NCBI GenBank assembly: GCA_951812725.1
Contig: OX638330.1
Location: forward strand, 5,497,405 to 5,561,404
Direction: 5' to 3'
Origin: an uncultured Caldilineaceae bacterium
Lineage (GTDB): Bacteria > Chloroflexota > Anaerolineae > Caldilineales > Caldilineaceae
DNA: 64,000 nt
How positions within the stretch are numbered: position 1 is the stretch's first letter; each line of letters opens with the position of its first letter. Below are positions 17,159 to 25,014 of the stretch, piece after piece. The notes under the pieces are model-generated. The model made no database searches. It was not told where the DNA came from and saw only the letters and a program-made list of their open reading frames with translations. Position numbers and translations under genes: made by a program.

Positions 17159-18484
17159 CTAAACGATATCCCGCAGCAGGAGATCATCGACCGTTTCCCG
17201 GCGCTGCGCCAGCCGTGCGATCCCGTCGCGCAGCATCACCACCGCCGGCCGCAACGCGCCGTTGTAGTTGCTCGCCATCATCAACTGGTAGGCGCCGCTG
17301 ACCGGGACGGCCAGCAGTTCTCCCATCTCGATCTCCGGCAATGGCAGATCCTCAATGAGTAGATCCCCGCTTTCGCAATATGGACCGGCCAGCCAGGCGT
17401 TTTCGGAAATCGGAGTCCTGCTCATAGGGTCTGTGACCGGCAGCGCCGAATAGCGCGCTTCGTAAAGGGCCGGGCGTATATTGTCCGCCATACCGCCGTC
17501 AAGTAGAAGCCAGCGTCGGCCGCCCGCCCGCTTAACGGTCCCTACCCGATAGATGGCAACGCCGGCGCGGGCGACAAGGCTGCGTCCCGGCTCCACCTGC
17601 AGACGGGGCAGAGGCAGGGAATAGGACGTAAGCTTCTCCGTCAACGCAGCCGCAACTGTAGCCACGTATTCCTCGATCGATTCATGCGGCAGATCCACTT
17701 CATGGTAGGCGATGCCCCAACCACCTCCGGGGCAGAGCGTCTGGGCCAACCAGTTCCGTTCCCGCCGCAAGCGGTCCATCAGTCCGCACACCATGTCCAG
17801 GGCGGGCACCACCTCTTCGGCTGCGTGGAAATGTGACCCCTGGTGAAAGTGCAGCCCTGTAACGGGCAGCCCAGTCCGCTGACAGAAAGCCACTGCGCCG
17901 ACACATTCATCGGCGTCCATCCCGAATTTGCTGTCATGCTGCCCCGTCTGGTGGAAGAGATGTGTGTCGACCGCGTAACCGGGACGTACCCGCAGCCACA
18001 GTGCCGGTGTTCGGCCGCCGCCGCCCGCCAGTTGGGCGATGCGCTCCAACTCCGGCAGGTTGTCGACGACAAGCGTACCGGCCTGGGCCAACCCTGCCTG
18101 CAGATCCGCTTGGCTCTTGTTCACGCCGTGCATCAGAATCTGCGCGCGCGGCACGCCGGCGGCGCGTGCGATGTGCAACTCACCAACACCGGTGCAGTCC
18201 AGAAGCAGCCCGTGCGCCGCCATCACACGAGCAATGGTCACATTCATACATGCCTTGCCGGCATACGTGATGCCGGCCGCGCTGGGATAATGACGGCTCA
18301 GCGCATCCTGATAGGCCTGTACGGCCCCGTCGAGCGTCTGCTGATCATAGACATAGAGAGGCGTGCCGAACTCGGCCGCCAGTCCGTTCAGATCACAGCC
18401 GCCGATGTGCAGCGAGGGTCTGTCATCTTTGGCAGGGACCAGGGCAACGGTATCAGGAAAAAGCGAAAGACGGTCACCATTCAT
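17159..18484 (-). CDS. lysA: Diaminopimelate decarboxylase
   Basis: This 441-residue PLP enzyme makes L-lysine from meso-diaminopimelate in the last step of the pathway. The Schiff-base Lys is in GITYAGKACMN near residue 78. The barrel signature HFHQGSHF and the phosphate-binding glycine loop CPGGGWGIAYHEVDLP follow. LQVEPGRSLVARAGV supplies the EPGR motif, and AGPYCESGDLL gives the CESGD motif contributed across the dimer interface. The length fits the family. The 3' end abuts MITE copy B. Confidence 0.95.
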   Translation of the reverse strand: MNGDRLSLFPDTVALVPAKDDRPSLHIGGCDLNGLAAEFGTPLYVYDQQTLDGAVQAYQDALSRHYPSAAGITYAGKACMNVTIARVMAAHGLLLDCTGVGELHIARAAGVPRAQILMHGVNKSQADLQAGLAQAGTLVVDNLPELERIAQLAGGGGRTPALWLRVRPGYAVDTHLFHQTGQHDSKFGMDADECVGAVAFCQRTGLPVTGLHFHQGSHFHAAEEVVPALDMVCGLMDRLRRERNWLAQTLCPGGGWGIAYHEVDLPHESIEEYVATVAAALTEKLTSYSLPLPRLQVEPGRSLVARAGVAIYRVGTVKRAGGRRWLLLDGGMADNIRPALYEARYSALPVTDPMSRTPISENAWLAGPYCESGDLLIEDLPLPEIEMGELLAVPVSGAYQLMMASNYNGALRPAVVMLRDGIARLAQRRETVDDLLLRDIV

Positions 18485-18577
18485 CGCAAGAACCTCTGTG
18501 TTCGGTTAGAGATCAGTGGCAGCTGAGTTTGCCCGTTGCCAACCCCCCAACAAGCCGCAGCCGCTAACGGGCCAAAC

Positions 18578-19495
18578 CTATAGGAGCACCAGCAGGATTC
18601 CGCCGATGGTAATCAGGCCGCCAATGATGCTGTTGAGAGCGGGAATCTCTCGTAGCAGGAGCGCGCCCAGCACCACACCTCCCAGCACCTCCTGTGTGGC
18701 GATGAGATTGACATAGGTGGCGTTCACGCGCCGCAGGGCCGCGTTGTAGAGGGTATGGCCGAATGCCAGTGGGAACACGCCCAGGCCGACGATGCTGGCG
18801 ACCGCGGGCCAGCTGAAGCTGCCGGCGCTATGGGTCGCCGCCGCCGCCGGCAGTAGCCACAGCGCAGCCAGTAGATAGACCGAGCCGGCATACACCAACA
18901 ACGGATAACGTTCTCGTTGACTGCGGCCGGCAATGCTGTACACGGCGTACGTGATCGCGGCGCCCAACGCCAGCAGATCACCTATCAACATGCGGGGCGT
19001 AAAGTTGTACGATGCGCCGCCGTTCTGCTGTACGAGCGCGAGTACCGGCTCGAACCCGGACAAGACGGCCACGCCCAGGACGGCCGTGAGGATGCCCAAC
19101 CATTTGCGTTTCGACAGCGGTTCGCCGAGCGCGAAGCGCGACAGCAGCGCGACCCAGATCGGCGCCGTGTACATAATCGCCAGGCTGTGCGCAATCGTCG
19201 TAAATTCGAGAGAGTAGGCGTAGAAAAAGAAGTGTAGAGCGGCGACCAAACCGACGAGGACAAGCCGGGGCCATTCAGACGCCGTCAGGCCGCGCCCACC
19301 CGCGGCGCCCCACGCCCCCCGGCTGCGCAGCAGAGCCACACCGGATACGATAATGCCGGCCACCAGGAGACGACCGGCCGCGATTTCGAAAGATGACACC
19401 GAGCGGGCGGCCCACCGCACCAGCACCGGGCTGGTGCTGAAGAAGAGAACGGCAATTGCAACCAGCGCCAGCCCGCGGCGTTCCTCGACTGTCAC
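18578..19495 (-). CDS. EamA/DMT-family transporter
   Basis: This 305-residue protein has ten predicted membrane helices arranged as two EamA repeats. The first opens with LALVAIAVLFFSTSPVLVRWAARSVSS. The second begins near LIGDLLALGAAITYAVYSIAGRSQRERYP, and the C-terminus is ALLLREIPALNSIIGGLITIGGILLVLL. Such proteins export or import metabolites, often amino acids or nucleotide precursors. The substrate cannot be told from sequence. It sits between lysA and a small membrane peptide on the same strand, so a link to amino-acid export is possible. Confidence 0.9.
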   Translation of the reverse strand: MTVEERRGLALVAIAVLFFSTSPVLVRWAARSVSSFEIAAGRLLVAGIIVSGVALLRSRGAWGAAGGRGLTASEWPRLVLVGLVAALHFFFYAYSLEFTTIAHSLAIMYTAPIWVALLSRFALGEPLSKRKWLGILTAVLGVAVLSGFEPVLALVQQNGGASYNFTPRMLIGDLLALGAAITYAVYSIAGRSQRERYPLLVYAGSVYLLAALWLLPAAAATHSAGSFSWPAVASIVGLGVFPLAFGHTLYNAALRRVNATYVNLIATQEVLGGVVLGALLLREIPALNSIIGGLITIGGILLVLL

Positions 19496-19559
19496 GATAT
19501 CGGTCCAGATTGTGCCCAGGCGCTGCGCCTGCGCTCCCGGGGAAGGGGGTCGCGCCGCT

Positions 19560-19691
19560 CTAGGGAACGGTGGGCGTGATCGCCACGTAGACCAGGCTCA
19601 ACACCATGCTGAGCGCAATCAACAGGCTGAGAAAGTAGAATATCTTTTGGCTGCGGCTCAAGCGGCGGCGTCTGCCCTGTCTGCGGCTCAT
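19560..19691 (-). CDS. Small single-span membrane protein, 43 aa
   Basis: This short gene encodes a highly basic N-terminus (MSRRQGRRRRLSRSQK) followed by one hydrophobic helix (IFYFLSLLIALSMVLSLVYVAI) and ends TPTVP before TAG. AAGGAA lies a suitable distance upstream of the ATG. The positive-inside layout predicts a cytoplasmic N-terminus. The spacing to the DMT gene (about 65 bp) suggests cotranscription. The function is unknown; the pattern of basic head plus one helix is typical of small membrane-bound regulators. Confidence 0.7.
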   Translation of the reverse strand: MSRRQGRRRRLSRSQKIFYFLSLLIALSMVLSLVYVAITPTVP

Positions 19692-19881
19692 GCAACTATT
19701 CCTTTCCGAATGTCGTGCGCCGATCTTCCAACCGGCCCGTCCGTCGCAAATTGTCGAAACATGTGATGGGGTAGCTCACTTCATCATGGTCAGAATAATC
19801 TGAATTCTATGATGCACACGAATCATAGTCGAAATCTGTCTGTGAATCAAAGCATACAGGGGGTGGTATCCGCCGCGACGC

Positions 19882-22260
19882 TCACTCAATACGCAGAGGA
19901 CCGAGCAGCAGCCGGTCCTCCTCCGCCGGGTTTATCCTGTCCAGCACGCGCAATCGTCGAAAATCGGGCCGTGTGTACAGCCCGATCTCCATCTGATAGA
20001 GGCCGGGACGCGCGTCCGGCGGGACAGTGAACTTGTGAATGGTCGCGATGGTCTCGCCCGCGGCCCAGTCTTCCGTTGGCGGTGACGGCGCCAGATCCGC
20101 GCCGCCGAACATCTCGAAACCGTCGGTCAGCAAATGCGCGAAGACCGTATACGATTCAGCCACCGGGCCTGCTGCGGTCCAGTAGAGGGTCACAGTCATC
20201 TCCTCGCCGGGAACCGGTGTGCGGCTGCTGAAGTTATAGCCCGCCAGGGTGACATTGTCGGCAAACTGCACATTTACAGGGATCGGGATCCTGCCGTCAC
20301 CGTCCCGGAGATCGTCTGCCTGCCCAGCGGCCTGGCAATCAGAGACGGCGAATCCGGAGGGACAGATCGTCACCTCGCCGAATGTATAGCCTGTGCCGCC
20401 ATCGACTTGGGCAAGGCGTTCGCCGCTGCGGTGGTCGTAAAACCCAACCTGCCAGTTGGCCCGATTCGGTGCATGGGCCGTTTTTGGAATCGCAACCGTA
20501 TAACTGTCGAACAGAACGCGGCCCGGCTGCCAGCCGCTGGTCGGGCGCAACCCGCCGCCGGGCATCGAGTCCAGTTGCGCGACGGTCAGACCGGTCCCAT
20601 CTACAAGATGGATGAATAGAGACCAGTCATCGGCCAGCGGGGCGGTCGCCAGGAATGCCAGGTCCACCTGCACCTCGTCACCGGGGAATACGCCTGCTAT
20701 CTGTTCGTCTGCTTCACTCTCCCCTTCCGGCAAACCGTCATACGACGCGGCCGCACGTTGTAACTCGATCTCGGAATTGCCGGCGGCAAAGACCGAGAGG
20801 GGCGTCCAGGAGATCACACCGATATGATCACTACCAGGAACCGCCATCGGCGGAGGCTTGTATGCGGGGCGGACCAGGACAAAGGGTGTGGCCAGCGTCA
20901 TCAAACCCAGGACGGCGGTAACACTCCAGCCGGTTCGCCGGCCGAAACTGCTTCCCCACCCCGTCCAGCCCAGTGTCCACAGTAGCGCCAGCACCGGCAA
21001 CGCCGCGAAGAAGTAACGTCCCTGTGCGGCAGGCGCCACCCGCATAAAGCGCAGCCACGAGACCGTAAGAACCAGCAGCCACAGCAAAAGGATGGCGTGG
21101 GACATGGGAAAACTGTCGCGCCATGTGCGCTGGGCGTACGCAGCGCGCGCCATTCGTACTAAATGAATCACGAGCCCAAGCGCAACGACAATTCCAACGA
21201 CGCGCAGCGCCAGGTAGACCCATGAAGGATAGGGCAGGTTCAGCCAGCCAAACAGGCCCCAGAAGGAACGTTCCAGCCCCCCAAACTCGCCCAGGATCTG
21301 CGACGGGCCGGCCGGAATGACTCGCAACAGGATATTCGCCTCCCACATCTCCCAGGCCAGGAGGTCGCCGTAGAGCCGCCAGTTACGCACGTACCACCAG
21401 CCGGCAAGCAGGACAGCCGGTAGGCCCGTCCACAGGGCAGCATCGAGAACAGAGCGAACGCTGCGGCTCCGCCAGGCCAGCCACAGAACCGCAACGGCAG
21501 AAACGCCCACCAGACCCAGCCCGCTCAGTTTGGATAGCAGCGCCAGGCCAAGCGTGACGCCGAGTTTAAGTAAGCGGCTCCGTCGCGGCCGCCCTCCCTC
21601 GGCCAGCATCGCCGTCAGTTGCCACAGGACGAGCGCCGCGGCCGCGTTGATGGCAGTGTCATTGCTGACAGAGGCGCTGATGAAGACGAATTGGGGTAGA
21701 AAAGCCGCGAATGCCGCGCCCAGCAGGGCATCGTCCGGCGTCAGAAGAAGGCGCAGACTGCGGTAGACCGCAAAGACGGTTACCGCGCCGAGGAAGACGG
21801 AAAAGAGGCGGGCGACGTGCAGGGCCAGGACGGAATGGCGCCAGGGAAAGCGCTCCGCCTGCCGGTGGTGGATCAGATAGTTGCGGTTGATGGCTGCATC
21901 GGGTTCGCCGATCGCGCGGTGAGGATTGGCCCTCGCAAACACTTCAGGGAAATCGGACTGGTCGATCAGCGAGGTGAGCAGCGCCGCGCCCGCGTAGTAG
22001 GCCGGCGCCTGCGTCCCTTGCTGCCGCCACAGGGCCTGCGTATCAGGCTCCGCGACTGGCAGCGCCCGCAGCGTCACCAGGTGTTGAACAAAGGCGTAAT
22101 GCCAAATTTCGTCGGGCGCTTCGAATGGCGGGGTTACAAAACTGAACAGGCTGGCAAGAAGGACAAAGGCCGCCAGCAGGTTGCGAATTGTGGGGCGAAC
22201 TACGGGGAGAGAAGGAATGAATCGACGCGGCGCCTCCCTCTCTTCACGGGAGTGGGACAT
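19882..22260 (-). CDS. Membrane glycosyltransferase (PMT_2/DUF2142-like) with C-terminal Ig-like domains
   Basis: This is a 792-residue protein. About ten membrane helices fill residues ~30-490, beginning with NLLAAFVLLASLFSFVTPPFEAPDEIWHYAF; the acidic PDE after the first helix is the position of the catalytic acid in GT-C enzymes. The last ~300 residues are extracytoplasmic beta-rich segments (NVQFADNVTLAGYNFSSRT..., TVFAHLLTD..., FTVPPDARPGLYQMEIGLY). This architecture is frequent in Chloroflexota. It starts immediately after the stop of the GT2 gene (TAAATG), so the two are coupled. It probably transfers a sugar from the polyprenyl carrier made by that partner. Confidence 0.85.
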   Translation of the reverse strand: MSHSREEREAPRRFIPSLPVVRPTIRNLLAAFVLLASLFSFVTPPFEAPDEIWHYAFVQHLVTLRALPVAEPDTQALWRQQGTQAPAYYAGAALLTSLIDQSDFPEVFARANPHRAIGEPDAAINRNYLIHHRQAERFPWRHSVLALHVARLFSVFLGAVTVFAVYRSLRLLLTPDDALLGAAFAAFLPQFVFISASVSNDTAINAAAALVLWQLTAMLAEGGRPRRSRLLKLGVTLGLALLSKLSGLGLVGVSAVAVLWLAWRSRSVRSVLDAALWTGLPAVLLAGWWYVRNWRLYGDLLAWEMWEANILLRVIPAGPSQILGEFGGLERSFWGLFGWLNLPYPSWVYLALRVVGIVVALGLVIHLVRMARAAYAQRTWRDSFPMSHAILLLWLLVLTVSWLRFMRVAPAAQGRYFFAALPVLALLWTLGWTGWGSSFGRRTGWSVTAVLGLMTLATPFVLVRPAYKPPPMAVPGSDHIGVISWTPLSVFAAGNSEIELQRAAASYDGLPEGESEADEQIAGVFPGDEVQVDLAFLATAPLADDWSLFIHLVDGTGLTVAQLDSMPGGGLRPTSGWQPGRVLFDSYTVAIPKTAHAPNRANWQVGFYDHRSGERLAQVDGGTGYTFGEVTICPSGFAVSDCQAAGQADDLRDGDGRIPIPVNVQFADNVTLAGYNFSSRTPVPGEEMTVTLYWTAAGPVAESYTVFAHLLTDGFEMFGGADLAPSPPTEDWAAGETIATIHKFTVPPDARPGLYQMEIGLYTRPDFRRLRVLDRINPAEEDRLLLGPLRIE

Positions 22261-23166
22261 TTACCTGGATCTGGCTTTCCGCATCTGTTCTCCAGGCCCG
22301 GACAGCTCGGCAGAACCGGGAGAATCGGTCTCCTCCGCACTGCTGTCCTGCTGCCCCAGCTTCTCTGCCTTGAGGTTTTCTGCAGCCCGCTTTGGCGGCC
22401 GCCAGAAGAAAAGATAGTAGAGCCAGCTTTTTACAAATTGGAACCAGACATCCAACACACGAAAGTTGGATTCACCATTGGAGCGCACATATTCGTGTGT
22501 TGCCACTTCGCAGATCCGGAAGCCGCTGCGCACCGTCTTGATGACCATCTCCTGCTCAATCGTCGGGATCTCCGACTCCAGCGCCAGGCTGCGCGCCACA
22601 TCCGCCCGAATCGCCCGAAAACCGTTCTGCGAATCGGTCAGCCGCACTCCTTGACTGTAGTTGATACTGAGCGTGATCACCTGGCTGCCGAAGAGACGCA
22701 CGAACTGATTGATCGTGGCGTGCAACTCGTCGCTCCCTCCCAACATACGTGAACCGGATACATGATCGGCCCTGCCCTCTATAATCGGCTGGACAATCGC
22801 CGGAATATCTCGGGGGTCATGGGAGCCGTCGGCGTCGATAAAAACGAGGATATCACCGCTGGCGTGGGCGATGCCGACGCGCAGGGCGTCGCCTTTGCCC
22901 TTGCCGTTATCCAGCAGAACCGTCGCGCCCAGTTCCTCGGCGATGGCCCGCGTGTCATCACCGCTGTGGCCGTCGACGACCAGCAGTTCGTCGGCATACG
23001 GCGCGGCCCATTCCAGTACCGGTCCAATGTTGCGGCCCTCATTGCGGCAGGGCACGATCACCGAGACCCGAACAGCGCGCCCGTCCGGCCCCTGGCGGGC
23101 GATGGCGGTAGGCCGGTCGGGTTGGGTATACCAGTTGGGCAGAATATCAGTCACAGATCGTCTCAA
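22261..23166 (-). CDS. Glycosyltransferase family 2 (dolichyl-phosphate mannosyltransferase-like)
   Basis: This 301-residue cytoplasmic-face enzyme shows the GT-A fold motifs: VSVIVPCRNEGRNIGPVLEWA, the nucleotide site LLVVDGHSGDDT, the metal DxD as FIDADGSHDP, and GSRMLGG. A C-terminal hydrophobic segment (FVKSWLYYLFFW) would anchor it, followed by a charged tail. It likely loads a sugar onto polyprenyl phosphate for the adjoining membrane glycosyltransferase. The start at 23166 follows the usual pattern but has about 30 residues before the GT domain. Confidence 0.9.
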   Translation of the reverse strand: MRRSVTDILPNWYTQPDRPTAIARQGPDGRAVRVSVIVPCRNEGRNIGPVLEWAAPYADELLVVDGHSGDDTRAIAEELGATVLLDNGKGKGDALRVGIAHASGDILVFIDADGSHDPRDIPAIVQPIIEGRADHVSGSRMLGGSDELHATINQFVRLFGSQVITLSINYSQGVRLTDSQNGFRAIRADVARSLALESEIPTIEQEMVIKTVRSGFRICEVATHEYVRSNGESNFRVLDVWFQFVKSWLYYLFFWRPPKRAAENLKAEKLGQQDSSAEETDSPGSAELSGPGEQMRKARSR

Positions 23167-23535
23167 AATACAGGTGGGTCCCCGGCCCAGCCTCTTGCAG
23201 GCGGTATGTTGGCCAGGAAGAATTCCGTTCCACCGAAAAAATGGTTGCTGTTGAACGGATCGCGTGCACTACTTTAGCAGCATTCAATGGCGATGCCAAG
23301 CCCCGGCGCAACCTTGTCCGCCGGAATTGACCGCCATCAAGCGATGCAGTAGAGTGCATATTGGCCGGTGGCTACATGCGCAGGCCCCGGCGGTCAGCGA
23401 AAGACACATGCGGTCCCTTTGACCGGGCCGGACGGCCGAGCGATTCGAACGATACTCGGTGCTGCGTTTTCACGCACCCATTTGCCGCCGGATACTCTGT
23501 TAACGGGACCCTCTAAACGCCTCCAGAAATCGACC

Positions 23536-24537
23536 ATGACCATATATGAACCAATCGGAGCGGCGGCAGCCGCAGCGCAGATCGTCGGCATTGACCCGCA
23601 TGAGGGCATGCAGATCATCGGCGCTGCCCACTTGGCCGCGCGCCATCACCCTCCTTTCGATCTGGGACAGCCGGCGCTGGTGCTCGGCATCACCGATCAG
23701 CCGACCGCGCAGGCCGTCCGTACCGTACTGGGCAATGCCTACCCTGACGACCACCCGCTGCAACTGATCTGCCCGGACGGCGATGGAGATCGCTCTGCGC
23801 GCGCATTGCCTTTGGCAGAACTTGCTGGTCCGGCCGGCATTGCCGAGGGCGTCTGCCTGTACGTGCCCCCCTTACCCCATAGCAGCTATGCCGATCTGCA
23901 GGACGTAATGGCGCACCTGCGCGCGCCCTATGGCTGTCCCTGGGATCAGGAGCAGACGCTCGCCAGCATGCGCGCCTTTCTGCTCGACGAAGTAGCGGAG
24001 ACGCTTGAAGCGATGGACGCCGAAGATGATGCGCATACCGCCGAGGAACTGGGCGACGTGCTCGGCATCATCGCGATGATCGCGCAGATCGCCGCCGAAG
24101 AAGGCCGCTTCCGTATGGCCGACGCCGTGCGCCTGAGCGTTGAGAAGCTCATTCGCCGCCACCCCCACGTCTTCGGCGAAGATGATATTGACGATATGGA
24201 GCAGCTGTTTACACGCTGGGAAGAGATTAAAGCAGAGGAGCGGGCGGCCCAGGATAAACCGGCGCGCGGCCCGCTGGATGCCGTGCCGGCCGCACTGCCG
24301 GCTCTGCGCAAAGCGCGCGAAATGCAATCCAAGGCCAATAAAGCCGGCCTCCTCGACCGCGCCGCGCTGGCGCAAAGCAGCCCGGAAATGGCGAGCCTGC
24401 TGCCGGAAGGCAGCGACGAGCAGGCGCTGGGTCTACTCCTGTGGCGGCTGGTCGCCCTGGCGAACACGCGCGGTCTCGACGCGGAAGACGCACTGCGTGC
24501 TTTTGCAGGAAGTTGGCGCGCGCAGCTTACTGAGTGA
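23536..24537 (+). CDS. mazG: Nucleoside triphosphate pyrophosphohydrolase, MazG type
   Basis: This is a 333-residue protein with the start chosen at 23536 (MTIYEPIGAAAAAAQ); the longer frame from 23368 reads through non-coding sequence. The C-terminal two thirds hold the MazG signature: LRAPYGCPWDQEQTLASMRAFLLDEVAETLEAM, then EELGDVLGIIAMIAQIA and the RRHPHVFGE motif. The N-terminal ~120 residues (IIGAAHLAARHHPPFDLGQPALVLGIT...) resemble the end of a tetrapyrrole-methylase-like domain, as in YabN-type fusions, but truncated. It cleaves NTPs to NMP and pyrophosphate for pool cleaning. It is divergent from the glycosyltransferase pair. Confidence 0.9.
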   Translation: MTIYEPIGAAAAAAQIVGIDPHEGMQIIGAAHLAARHHPPFDLGQPALVLGITDQPTAQAVRTVLGNAYPDDHPLQLICPDGDGDRSARALPLAELAGPAGIAEGVCLYVPPLPHSSYADLQDVMAHLRAPYGCPWDQEQTLASMRAFLLDEVAETLEAMDAEDDAHTAEELGDVLGIIAMIAQIAAEEGRFRMADAVRLSVEKLIRRHPHVFGEDDIDDMEQLFTRWEEIKAEERAAQDKPARGPLDAVPAALPALRKAREMQSKANKAGLLDRAALAQSSPEMASLLPEGSDEQALGLLLWRLVALANTRGLDAEDALRAFAGSWRAQLTE

Positions 24538-24611
24538 TGCAGCACCTGGAGAGAAAAAGAGAAACGCTGGGCGGGGAGAGAGAACATCCGCTGTTCACCC
24601 AGCCCTTACTT

Positions 24612-24641
24612 TTGAACATAGGGAATCGAACATGCTATACT
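24612..24641 (+). promoter_or_regulatory. Promoter of the tRNA-Arg gene
   Basis: TTGAAC (24612-24617) and TATACT (24636-24641) are spaced by 18 bp and lie 15 bp before the tRNA. The match to a sigma-70-type promoter is good. Confidence 0.65.
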
Positions 24642-24656
24642 TTGGCGTGCTTATTC

Positions 24657-24730
24657 GCCCCGGTAGCTCAGTGGATCAGAGCATCTGACTTCGGATCAGA
24701 GGGTCGTGGGTTCGAATCCTACCCGGGGTG
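24657..24730 (+). tRNA. tRNA-Arg (anticodon TCG)
   Basis: The sequence folds into a full cloverleaf: acceptor GCCCCGG with CCGGGGT (a G-T pair at position 1:72), D arm GCTC-loop-GAGC, and anticodon stem TCTGA/TCAGA around the loop CTTCGGA. This gives anticodon TCG, reading CGA and probably other CGN codons. The T arm is GTGGG-TTCGAAT-CCTAC. No CCA is encoded. There is no integrase or att-like repeat beside it. Confidence 0.96.
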
Positions 24731-25014
24731 CTCACGTTGTTGGACGGCCTAAGGCCGCCCGGATTACCCGTAGTTCCAAATCGCTAAATCCGTCTCCGCG
24801 CACTCCCAGGTTGGAGTTGCGACCGAGGGGCGGTTTTTCGTCTGTGCCTCCGCTTGACATGGCTGCGGAACATTTCAACCCCGCTTCTGCTGCGGATGTT
24901 ACCTCCAATTCGCGGCAAACCGTCTGACGAAAAGCGACAGTCAGTCGCCCACATGGTACACATCCCAGTCGAACGCCTCCACCAACGGGATCTCTTTCCA
25001 AGGCCCGGTCGCGG

